The notes beneath the pieces are model-generated. The model made no database searches. It was not told the origin of the DNA and was given only the letters and a program-made list of their open reading frames with translations. Positions 34,345 to 42,764 of a stretch of 64,000 nt of DNA are shown here, piece by piece. This stretch comes from Flavobacterium celericrescens (GTDB taxonomy: Bacteria; Bacteroidota; Bacteroidia; Flavobacteriales; Flavobacteriaceae): assembly GCF_011392075.1 (NCBI RefSeq), contig NZ_JAAJBV010000003.1, forward strand, positions 186,001 to 250,000. The letters are read 5' to 3'. A program made the translations under genes and the position numbers. Each line of letters opens with the position of its first letter. Positions within the stretch are counted from its first letter, which is position 1.

Positions 34345-34996
34345 TGAATTAGAAACACGTTTTAGAAAAGAATCTAATCGTGAATTAGCTGTTCCGATGG
34401 AGAATTATATGAAAAATAATTTTTCTTTTTTAGGTCTAAAAACAGAAAAAAGACGTGAGATTTTTAAATTAATTTACGAGCAAAATAAAGCCGAAATCAA
34501 ATCAAATTACAGAACAATTGCTTGGGAATTATTTCAAATGAAAGAACGCGAGTTTCATCAAGTTGCGATTGATTTATTGGTAAAAGAATTTAAGAAAAAT
34601 TACGTTTTAGAAGATATTCAATTGATTGAAAAACTGATAATTACAAATTCTTGGTGGGATTCGGTTGATACGATTGCTAAATATATTTTAGGTGGTTATT
34701 TATTACAATTTCCATCCGAAACTTTAAAAGTAATAGAGCGTTTTTCTAATTCAAAAAACATGTGGTTAAATCGAAGTGCAATTTTATTTCAGTTGAGTTA
34801 TAAAGAAAAAACCAATTTTGAAATTTTAAAATCGGAATGCGAAAAACACAAACATTCTAACGAATTTTTCATTCAAAAAGCAATCGGTTGGGCTTTACGC
34901 GATTATAGTAGATTCAATCCAAATGGGGTTGCAGATTATGTAAATACAACAAGTTTAAAACCATTAAGTCGAAGAGAAGCCTTACGTTTACTATAA
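34331..34996 (+). CDS. DNA alkylation repair protein (AlkD-like)
   Basis: 221-aa HEAT-like repeat DNA glycosylase for alkylated bases. Visible landmarks are FLGLKTEKRREIFK, WELFQMKEREFHQVAIDLL, NSWWDSVDTIAKYILG (about 96-111, with the catalytic Trp and Asp) and QKAIGWALRDYSRFNP (about 180-195). The start at 34331 overlaps acpH by 14 bp in another frame, so the two are cotranscribed and perhaps translationally coupled. There is no terminator before the next gene. Confidence 0.9.
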   Translation: MKFCNELETRFRKESNRELAVPMENYMKNNFSFLGLKTEKRREIFKLIYEQNKAEIKSNYRTIAWELFQMKEREFHQVAIDLLVKEFKKNYVLEDIQLIEKLIITNSWWDSVDTIAKYILGGYLLQFPSETLKVIERFSNSKNMWLNRSAILFQLSYKEKTNFEILKSECEKHKHSNEFFIQKAIGWALRDYSRFNPNGVADYVNTTSLKPLSRREALRLL

Positions 34997-35050
34997 TTTT
35001 GTTTCATTTTTCAGATTAAAGATTTACCTTCGTAAAATACTTAAAAAATA

Positions 35051-36868
35051 ATGCCCAGAAAAAAAACGTTTTCTTTTAAAAACTTAATCCATAAGAATTT
35101 TAGACGTTTAGAACAGTTTATTTTTCTTTTGAAATCATTGCTTACACCACGACAATTTATTTATTTATCGTGTGTTTTAGTAGGTATTTCTTCGGCATTA
35201 GCGGTAATTATTCTTAAAACTTTTGCGCATTGGGTATATAAATCATCTCAAAAATTAGACGATATTTTCCACCTTCCTTTTAGTAATAGTACCTTACCTA
35301 TTATAGGAATTATTATTACAGTAATTATTATCAAAAAAGTACTGGACGGCTCTATAGAAAAAGGTACGGCACAAATTATGTATGCTGTTGCCAAAAAGCG
35401 CGGTATTATGCCAAGAAAACAAATGTTTGCCCAAATCATTACAAGTTCCTTCACAGTAGGTATGGGTGGAAGTGCCGGATTAGAGTCGCCAATTACCATT
35501 ACTGGAGCTGCTTTTGGTAGTAATTATGCACAAAATTATCGACTAAGTTATAAAGATAGAACACTATTATTAGCTTGTGGTGTAGCTGCTGGAATTGGAG
35601 CTGCTTTCAACGCCCCAATTGCTGGAGTTTTATTTGCCATAGAGGTTGTTTTAGCCGAAATTAGCATTACAGCATTTATTCCGATTATGATTAGTGCGGC
35701 AACGGGTGCTTTGGTATCAACAGTTATGTTGAATGAAGACATCTTGTTTTCCTTTAAAAAAGTGCAATTTTTCGATTTTCATAATTTACCTTATTATATT
35801 TTATTAGGAGTTTTGAGTGGATTTGTTTCAATAAATTATGCCAGAACATTTCGAAAAATAGAGCATTATTTTGCTAAATTAAAATTCAATTACATCAACA
35901 AAGCTCTATTTGGCGCAGGAATTTTAGGTATTTTAATTTTTTTGTTTCCATCTTTATTTGGTGAAGGTTATGAAAGCATTAAAATTTTAGCAGACAGTAA
36001 TCCCGAACGTTTGGTACAAAACACTGTTTTCGAACGTTTTCAGGAATCAAAATGGATTTTATTATTATTCGTTGGATCAACGATGTTAATCAAAGTCTAT
36101 GCAACAAGTTTCACATTAGGAGCTGGTGGAAATGGCGGAAATTTTGCGCCTTCATTATTTGTAGGCTCTTATTTAGGGTTTTGTGTTGCCTATTTTTTCA
36201 ATATTATGGGTTTTGCTAAGCTACCTATTGGAAATTTCACTTTAGTTGGAATGGCTGGAATTTTGAGTGGGTTATTTCACGCGCCACTAACCGCAATTTT
36301 CCTTATTGCTGAAATTACAGGAGGTTATAATTTGATGGTTCCTTTGATGATAGTTTCTTCGGTAAGTTTTGCCATTTCTAAACGTTTTGAACCATATTCA
36401 TTTGATATTAAAAATTTAGCCGATAAAGGCGAAGTTTTTACTGATAATCGCGATACCAATATTTTAAATTCTATTGATGTATCAAAACTTATTCAAACCG
36501 ATTTTAAACCAATTTCTTTGAGTAATAGTTTAGAGGAATTGGTTCAGAAAATTCAAGAGTCTGATGAACATATTTTCCCTGTTTTAGACGAAAAAAACAA
36601 TTTATTAGGACTTGTTCATTTGGATGAAATTCGACCAATTGTTTTCTCTCAATTCAAAGTAAAATATACTGCTGTTGAAGAAATAATGCAACAACCTAAA
36701 GAAATCATTTTCTATGATGAAACACTTGAAACCATCATGGATAAATTTGATGCTTCTGAATGCAAAATTTTACCCGTTCTGAAAAACGGAATTTTCTTAG
36801 GTTTTATGCACAAACAATTAATTTTAGAAAAATATAGACATCGCTTGAAATCTATGATTATTGAGTAA
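35051..36868 (+). CDS. ClC family chloride channel/antiporter with CBS domains
   Basis: 605-aa membrane protein. The ion path motifs are recognisable but altered: GMGGSAGLESPIT (about 137-149, for GSGIP and GKEGP; the gating Glu is kept), GAAFNAPIAGVLFAIE (about 179-194) and AGGNGGNFAPSLFVGS (about 359-374). Two cytosolic CBS domains occupy about 475-600, as in many Bacteroidota members, and probably bind an adenine nucleotide. Whether it is a channel or a Cl-/H+ exchanger cannot be told. Confidence 0.92.
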   Translation: MPRKKTFSFKNLIHKNFRRLEQFIFLLKSLLTPRQFIYLSCVLVGISSALAVIILKTFAHWVYKSSQKLDDIFHLPFSNSTLPIIGIIITVIIIKKVLDGSIEKGTAQIMYAVAKKRGIMPRKQMFAQIITSSFTVGMGGSAGLESPITITGAAFGSNYAQNYRLSYKDRTLLLACGVAAGIGAAFNAPIAGVLFAIEVVLAEISITAFIPIMISAATGALVSTVMLNEDILFSFKKVQFFDFHNLPYYILLGVLSGFVSINYARTFRKIEHYFAKLKFNYINKALFGAGILGILIFLFPSLFGEGYESIKILADSNPERLVQNTVFERFQESKWILLLFVGSTMLIKVYATSFTLGAGGNGGNFAPSLFVGSYLGFCVAYFFNIMGFAKLPIGNFTLVGMAGILSGLFHAPLTAIFLIAEITGGYNLMVPLMIVSSVSFAISKRFEPYSFDIKNLADKGEVFTDNRDTNILNSIDVSKLIQTDFKPISLSNSLEELVQKIQESDEHIFPVLDEKNNLLGLVHLDEIRPIVFSQFKVKYTAVEEIMQQPKEIIFYDETLETIMDKFDASECKILPVLKNGIFLGFMHKQLILEKYRHRLKSMIIE

Positions 36869-36929
36869 ATGGTCTTTATTTAACAAATTCTTATTCTTAC
36901 TTCAATCTAATTTTTTGCTCTAAAATCAG

Positions 36930-36937
36930 TATCTTTG
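36930..36937 (+). promoter_or_regulatory. -7 promoter box TATCTTTG for uvrA
   Basis: Exact TAnnTTTG match 16 nt before ATG 36954. The upstream TTG at 36942 falls before or at the expected transcription start and cannot be the initiation codon. Confidence 0.6.
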
Positions 36938-36953
36938 CGTTTTGCCAAAAATT

Positions 36954-39788
36954 ATGCAACACACAACTGAAGAAACTATCGAAATTATTGGCGCTAGAGC
37001 CCATAATCTTAAAAATATTGACGTATCTATTCCGCGTGAAAAACTTGTGGTAATTACAGGTTTATCGGGTTCTGGAAAATCCTCATTGGCTTTTGATACC
37101 ATTTATGCGGAAGGCCAACGAAGATATATTGAAACTTTTTCAGCTTATGCGCGTCAATTTTTAGGAGGATTAGAACGTCCTGATGTGGATAAAATCGACG
37201 GACTTTCGCCTGTGATTGCTATTGAGCAAAAAACTACGAGCAAATCTCCTCGTTCAACTGTTGGAACAATTACTGAAATATACGATTTCTTACGTTTGTT
37301 ATATGCTCGTGGAGCCGATGCTTACAGTTACAACACGGGCGAAAAAATGGTTTCGTATTCCGATGAGCAAATCAAGCAATTGATTTTAGAGGATTTCAAT
37401 GGAAAACGCATCAATATTTTAGCACCGGTTGTTCGTTCTCGTAAAGGACATTATCGCGAATTATTTGAGCAAATTGCCAAACAAGGTTTCTTAAAAGTTC
37501 GAGTAAATGGTGAAATTCGCGATTTAGAATACGGCATGAAAGTAGATCGTTACAAAACACATGACATCGAAATTGTTATTGATAGAATGGCAATTGATAA
37601 CGAAGAAGATACTGATAAACGTTTATCAGAAAGCATCAAAACCGCTATGTATCATGGTGAAGATGTCATGATGGTTATCGAACAAGAAAGTCAAGAAATA
37701 CGTTTTTACAGTCGTAATTTAATGTGTCCGTCTTCAGGAATTTCGTATCCAAATCCGGAACCCAATAACTTTTCATTCAACTCTCCAAAAGGGGCATGTC
37801 CGTGTTGTAACGGATTAGGAACTGTGAATGAAATCAACTTACAGAAAATTATTCCAAATCCGAAGTCATCGATTAAAAATGGTGGTTTTGCACCTTTGGG
37901 CGAATATAAAAGTTCTTGGATTTTCAAGCAATTGGAAATTATCGCACAAAAATATGATTTCAAAATAACCGATGCCATAGAAACCATTCCGCAAGAAGCA
38001 ATGGACATGATTTTGTATGGTGGAAACGAAAAATTCTCAGTCATTTCAAAGGTTATGGGAATTACAAAAGATTATAAAATCGATTTTGAAGGAATTTCTA
38101 ATTTCATTAAAAGTCAATACGATAATTCCGATTCGGCAAGTATTAAGCGTTGGGCAAAAGAATTCATGGACGAAAATGATTGTCCAGAATGTGAAGGAAC
38201 GCGTTTGAGAAAAGAGTCGTTATATTTCAAATTAAACGGAAAAAATATTGGTGAGTTAGTCCAAATGGACGTTGCCGAATTATCCGAATGGTTTGCTGAT
38301 TTAGATAATCATTTATCTGAAAAACAAAAAGTTATCGCCGTTGAAGTTGTAAAAGAAATTACAGCTCGATTACAGTTTTTGTTAGATGTTGGTTTGAATT
38401 ATTTATCACTAAACCGAAGCTCAAAATCACTTTCAGGCGGTGAAGCGCAACGTATTCGATTGGCCACGCAAATTGGTTCGCAATTGGTTGGTGTTTTATA
38501 TATTTTAGATGAACCAAGTATCGGTTTGCACCAAAGAGATAACGAACGTTTAATTAAATCGTTAGAAAGTTTACGAGATATCGGTAACTCGGTAATCGTA
38601 GTAGAACACGACAAAGACATGATTGAACGTGCCGATTATGTGATTGATATTGGTCCGAAAGCAGGTCGTTTTGGAGGTCAAATCATAAGTAAAGGAACTC
38701 CAAAAGAATTGTTGAAAGAAAATACCATTACGGCTCAGTACATGAATGGTAAAATGCAAATTGAAGTACCAAAAACACGTCGTGAAGGCAACGGAAAATC
38801 CATCAAATTATCAGGTGCAACGGGAAATAACTTGAAAAATGTTTCGATTGAAATTCCACTTGGAAAATTGGTTTGTGTTACCGGAGTCTCAGGAAGTGGA
38901 AAATCGACGTTGATTAATGAAACGTTGTATCCAATATTAAACGCGCATTTTTTCAATGCGGTGAAGAAACCACAGCCTTACAAGAAAATCGAAGGTTTAG
39001 AACATATCGACAAAGTGATCGACATCGACCAAAGTCCGATTGGAAGAACACCACGCTCGAATCCAGCGACTTATACGGATGTTTTTTCAGAAATTAGAAG
39101 TCTTTATACACAAACTCCTGAAGCAATGATTCGTGGTTATAAGCCAGGAAGATTCAGCTTTAATGTAAAAGGTGGTCGTTGTGAAACCTGTGAAGGTTCA
39201 GGCGTTCGCACGATTGAAATGAGCTTTTTACCAGATGTTTATGTGGAATGCGAAACCTGTATGGGAAAACGTTTCAACAGAGAAACATTGGAAATTCGAT
39301 ACAAAGGGAAATCAATCTCTGATGTACTGAACATGACGGTAGATGAAGCGGTTGATTTCTTTGAAAATATTCCAAAAATCTACAGAAAAATCAAGACTAT
39401 TCAAGATGTTGGACTAGGTTATATCACATTGGGACAACAAAGTACTACACTTTCAGGTGGTGAAGCCCAACGCATTAAATTAGCAACGGAACTTTCTAAA
39501 AAAGATACAGGTAATACGTTTTACATCTTAGACGAACCAACTACTGGCTTACATTTTGAAGACATTCGAGTGCTAATGGATGTAATTAATGCTTTAGTTG
39601 ATAAAGGAAATACAGTATTAATTATCGAACATAATTTAGATGTTGTAAAACTTGCAGATTATGTAATTGATATTGGCTACGAAGGTGGAAAAGGTGGCGG
39701 AGAAGTCGTTGCGAAAGGAACTCCAGAAGAAATTGTGAAAAATAAAAAAAGCTACACGGCGCAATTTTTGAAAAAAGAACTATCTTAG
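36954..39788 (+). CDS. uvrA: Excinuclease ABC subunit A
   Basis: DNA damage sensor of nucleotide excision repair, 944 aa from ATG 36954 (MQHTTEE). Two ABC ATPase domains are seen: Walker [13 protein letters not shown] and [12 protein letters not shown], signatures [13 protein letters not shown] and [13 protein letters not shown], Walker [16 protein letters not shown] and [15 protein letters not shown]. Zinc modules are [13 protein letters not shown] and [17 protein letters not shown], and a third CPECEGTR is present. The TTG at 36942 in the same frame is rejected because it lies within the promoter. Confidence 0.98.
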   Translation: MQHTTEETIEIIGARAHNLKNIDVSIPREKLVVITGLSGSGKSSLAFDTIYAEGQRRYIETFSAYARQFLGGLERPDVDKIDGLSPVIAIEQKTTSKSPRSTVGTITEIYDFLRLLYARGADAYSYNTGEKMVSYSDEQIKQLILEDFNGKRINILAPVVRSRKGHYRELFEQIAKQGFLKVRVNGEIRDLEYGMKVDRYKTHDIEIVIDRMAIDNEEDTDKRLSESIKTAMYHGEDVMMVIEQESQEIRFYSRNLMCPSSGISYPNPEPNNFSFNSPKGACPCCNGLGTVNEINLQKIIPNPKSSIKNGGFAPLGEYKSSWIFKQLEIIAQKYDFKITDAIETIPQEAMDMILYGGNEKFSVISKVMGITKDYKIDFEGISNFIKSQYDNSDSASIKRWAKEFMDENDCPECEGTRLRKESLYFKLNGKNIGELVQMDVAELSEWFADLDNHLSEKQKVIAVEVVKEITARLQFLLDVGLNYLSLNRSSKSLSGGEAQRIRLATQIGSQLVGVLYILDEPSIGLHQRDNERLIKSLESLRDIGNSVIVVEHDKDMIERADYVIDIGPKAGRFGGQIISKGTPKELLKENTITAQYMNGKMQIEVPKTRREGNGKSIKLSGATGNNLKNVSIEIPLGKLVCVTGVSGSGKSTLINETLYPILNAHFFNAVKKPQPYKKIEGLEHIDKVIDIDQSPIGRTPRSNPATYTDVFSEIRSLYTQTPEAMIRGYKPGRFSFNVKGGRCETCEGSGVRTIEMSFLPDVYVECETCMGKRFNRETLEIRYKGKSISDVLNMTVDEAVDFFENIPKIYRKIKTIQDVGLGYITLGQQSTTLSGGEAQRIKLATELSKKDTGNTFYILDEPTTGLHFEDIRVLMDVINALVDKGNTVLIIEHNLDVVKLADYVIDIGYEGGKGGGEVVAKGTPEEIVKNKKSYTAQFLKKELS

Positions 39789-39821
39789 CAGGCTTTTTTA
39801 AAAATTAAAAACGAAACGAAT

Positions 39822-40547
39822 ATGGCAGCAGATCAGTACGAAAACGAAGACCAAAGAATTCAAGAAAAATTCAAGCAAAAAACTTGGAACGAAATAAGAA
39901 CAAATGACTCTTGGGCAATTTTTAAAATCATGTCCGAGTTTGTAAATGGTTATGAATCAATGGGAAGAATAGGGCCATGCGTTTCTATTTTTGGTTCAGC
40001 AAGAACAAAACCTGAAGATAAAAACTATTTATTAGCCGAAAAAATTGCTTTTAAAATCAGTAAAGCAGGCTACGGTGTAATCACTGGTGGTGGTCCGGGT
40101 ATCATGGAAGCAGGTAATAAAGGAGCGCATTATGGAGGCGGAACTTCGGTAGGTTTAAATATCGAATTGCCTTTTGAGCAACACTTTAATCCATATATCG
40201 ATAAAGATAAAAATTTAAACTTTGATTACTTTTTCGTTAGAAAAGTAATGTTCGTTAAATATTCACAAGGTTTCGTGGTCATGCCAGGAGGTTTTGGAAC
40301 CTTAGACGAATTATTCGAAGCGGTAACTTTAATTCAAACTAAGAAAATTGGTAAATTCCCAATTATTTTGGTAGGAACTGAATTTTGGTCAGGTTTATTA
40401 GATTGGATCAAAAATGTGATGATTGACAAAATGAAAAATGCCAATCCAGACGACATGAATCTTATTAAAGTAGTAGATACAGAAGATGAAGTATTAGAAG
40501 CATTAGATAACTTCTACAAAAAGTACAACTTATCACCTAACTTCTAA
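39822..40547 (+). CDS. LOG family Rossmann protein (TIGR00730)
   Basis: 241-aa lysine-decarboxylase-like/LOG protein, probably a nucleoside 5'-monophosphate phosphoribohydrolase (cytokinin-activating type in plants). CVSIFGSARTKPEDKNY opens the domain; GVITGGGPGIMEAGNKGAHYGGG and the hallmark PGGFGTLDELFEAVTLIQT (about 152-170) carry the phosphate-binding and catalytic Glu residues. It lies 33 bp after uvrA. Confidence 0.9.
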   Translation: MAADQYENEDQRIQEKFKQKTWNEIRTNDSWAIFKIMSEFVNGYESMGRIGPCVSIFGSARTKPEDKNYLLAEKIAFKISKAGYGVITGGGPGIMEAGNKGAHYGGGTSVGLNIELPFEQHFNPYIDKDKNLNFDYFFVRKVMFVKYSQGFVVMPGGFGTLDELFEAVTLIQTKKIGKFPIILVGTEFWSGLLDWIKNVMIDKMKNANPDDMNLIKVVDTEDEVLEALDNFYKKYNLSPNF

Positions 40548-40555
40548 AAAACTAA

Positions 40556-40584
40556 AAAGTCCTTCAATTGAAGGATTTTTTTTT
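40556..40584. terminator. Terminator between the LOG gene and the endonuclease gene
   Basis: Stem ATCCTTCAA-type, AGTCCTTCAA/TTGAAGGATT with one mismatch, then nine T residues on the right and A residues on the left. Confidence 0.75.
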
Positions 40585-40594
40585 ATCTCTTTTC

Positions 40595-42580
40595 TTATTT
40601 TACAATAATCTTCTTTGTAGTAGATTGAAATCCATTACTTACTTTAACCAGATACATTCCCGTATTCAAATCTAAATTTATTCGAACTTCATCATCAAAA
40701 TCATGGCTTTGAACTAATTGCCCCGTTAAGGTATAAATTTCTACTTTAGAACTTCCTTCTAAGCCTGAAACTATCAAGTATTCCGAAGCTGGATTTGGAT
40801 ATACCACTACCCTACCTTCAATAGGATTTTGTGAAGATAAAGTTGATGACCATGGCTGTCCAAAATTAGCTCCAAATATATAATCTGCTAAAAGTGGGTA
40901 ATCTATAAACGGATTGCGATTCATTTGCCACGTATACACATAATTATTACGATTCATTTCAAAATCATCTCTTGGATCGGTATGATTCCATGACAATAAT
41001 GTTGCTAAATCGCCAATATTTCCAGAAGCAATTGTTGTACTTGGCAAATATTCACTTGGATCACCATTAACAACATTTAGTCCATTAAAACGGACTGCCA
41101 TGTAAAATAATGACCTAGCAACATCTCCATGCCAAGAACCTTGAGTTCCCACTGGTCCAGCATAAACCGTTGATGAATTTACTGTTCCATAATTTTTATT
41201 ATTCCTTGAAGAATTTTCCTGACCATTCTCTACTCGAATATGATGAGCATCAGACACACCATCCACAACAGTTGCCGCACTAGTTGAATTCCAAATACTT
41301 ATTCCATCTGCCGAATCACCATTTGCCACTTCAAAACCACCTCTTGATTGACAAAAAATATGCTCTCTATTCCATTTTCCAACAATGCTACTAGTGTTTT
41401 GCTGATCCATTTTTGCCATTGGAGCTTCAATATACATACACCAAACTTGATTTGAATTTTCTGGATTTTGATCGGCAGTTCTTATAATATCCCAAATGTC
41501 TGCATAACTATGTAATCTAACACTCGGTGCAGCAATAATATCTTGCACCGCTTGCTTTAATGCGTTACCAGACAATCCTTCTAACGAATCATAATATCCT
41601 GTTGGAATTGTAGGAGTTACAATACCATAAGTAGGATTTATAGGTGTTCCAAAGGATTGAACTACATAATCATTATCATAAACCCTTAGTATTAAGTTAT
41701 CATTATTTATTACATAACCAGTTGGAACTGATTGAATATCAATTAACAATTCTTCATCACCTTCATCTGTTATATCATCAAAAAGAGTACATGTATTTGA
41801 TGCTGTGGTTTGTCCTACAGGAATTAAAACCGTTAAGTTAGTATTCGTGTAATCATTAACCATGAAATTTCCATTTACTAATGTAAAATTAAAAAGCAAA
41901 TCTGAACCAGTTACTGGCTGACTAGTAGTAAAGACAAAATCAAAAACATCTCCTTCATTATAATTTGTTTGTGAAGTAGATACAGTTATATAATTTAATA
42001 CAACTCCGCTACCATCATTTGGCATTCCAGGAGTTGGTGTTTTAACTTCATAACTGCCATCATTTTTTCGTTGGATAGATTGCGTAGTTCCAAGACTATT
42101 CATGTTTTCATTAGTAGAAACTGTAAGTCCTAATGTAGTCATTAAATTTGTAGCTGTTGGAGCTGCTGTAGAATATGCTAATGCATTCACTAAATTTGTT
42201 GATGTTGCCAAAGTTCCATCAGGAAAATCTGAAGCATTTGCTTGGTATAGCGCAATTACATCTGGACCATTTTGAATTTTTCCATTAGGGAAAACAAGTG
42301 CAGGAGCTGGCGAAACTGCTGTATTTCCAGATAAAAAAATACCATTAATATCTGTAGTATAGCCATCTAAATCAATAGCATAATAACTCAATGAGTTTGT
42401 TTCATTATATAAAACAAGTACATAACCATCTAATGAAAAATTTGGTAAACTAGATTTTAGCTCAATAAATTCATTTACATCAGAACCCGTCATATCTGTA
42501 TCTAACTCATTAATAACTAATTGAGCATTTGAAACAAATCCTGAAAGTAAAAAAATAGTATATAGTATTCTTTGGAGCAT
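40595..42580 (-). CDS. Secreted endonuclease I family protein with lamin-tail-like, Calx-beta-like and T9SS domains
   Basis: 661-aa multidomain exoprotein. Signal peptide (about 1-19), a lamin-tail-like domain (LVINELDTDMTGSDVNEFIELKS, about 21-45), a Calx-beta-like stretch (about 195-310, VSTSQTNYNEGDVFDFVFTTSQP), then the nuclease core: GKWNREHIFCQSRGGF (about 402-417) and SDAHHIRVENGQENSSRNNKNYG (His/Asn of the beta-beta-alpha metal site), ending in a type A sorting domain (VYPNPASEYLIVSG ... KKIIVK). It is expected to digest DNA outside the cell. I place the domain borders by eye. Confidence 0.85.
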   Translation of the reverse strand: MLQRILYTIFLLSGFVSNAQLVINELDTDMTGSDVNEFIELKSSLPNFSLDGYVLVLYNETNSLSYYAIDLDGYTTDINGIFLSGNTAVSPAPALVFPNGKIQNGPDVIALYQANASDFPDGTLATSTNLVNALAYSTAAPTATNLMTTLGLTVSTNENMNSLGTTQSIQRKNDGSYEVKTPTPGMPNDGSGVVLNYITVSTSQTNYNEGDVFDFVFTTSQPVTGSDLLFNFTLVNGNFMVNDYTNTNLTVLIPVGQTTASNTCTLFDDITDEGDEELLIDIQSVPTGYVINNDNLILRVYDNDYVVQSFGTPINPTYGIVTPTIPTGYYDSLEGLSGNALKQAVQDIIAAPSVRLHSYADIWDIIRTADQNPENSNQVWCMYIEAPMAKMDQQNTSSIVGKWNREHIFCQSRGGFEVANGDSADGISIWNSTSAATVVDGVSDAHHIRVENGQENSSRNNKNYGTVNSSTVYAGPVGTQGSWHGDVARSLFYMAVRFNGLNVVNGDPSEYLPSTTIASGNIGDLATLLSWNHTDPRDDFEMNRNNYVYTWQMNRNPFIDYPLLADYIFGANFGQPWSSTLSSQNPIEGRVVVYPNPASEYLIVSGLEGSSKVEIYTLTGQLVQSHDFDDEVRINLDLNTGMYLVKVSNGFQSTTKKIIVK

Positions 42581-42764
42581 AATATTTATTTTTTATCAAA
42601 TATACCCATTTTATGAAGATTCTAAACTAATTTAAGCTATTATTGTGGAAATATTAACCGAATATTAAGCGATTATTACGCCGTTTTGTATATTTTTATA
42701 AAAAATTAGAATTTTCTTACGCAACCAATCTATAACTAAAATAATCTTACAATAAAATCATCCA

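Noticed and set aside
36942..36953. TTG start for uvrA
   Set aside because: It lies 5 bp after the -7 box TATCTTTG, at or before the transcription start; homologues fit ATG 36954.
37706..38044. Minus-strand frame of 112 codons
   Set aside because: It is antisense to uvrA in a region with conserved UvrA motifs and has no features of its own.
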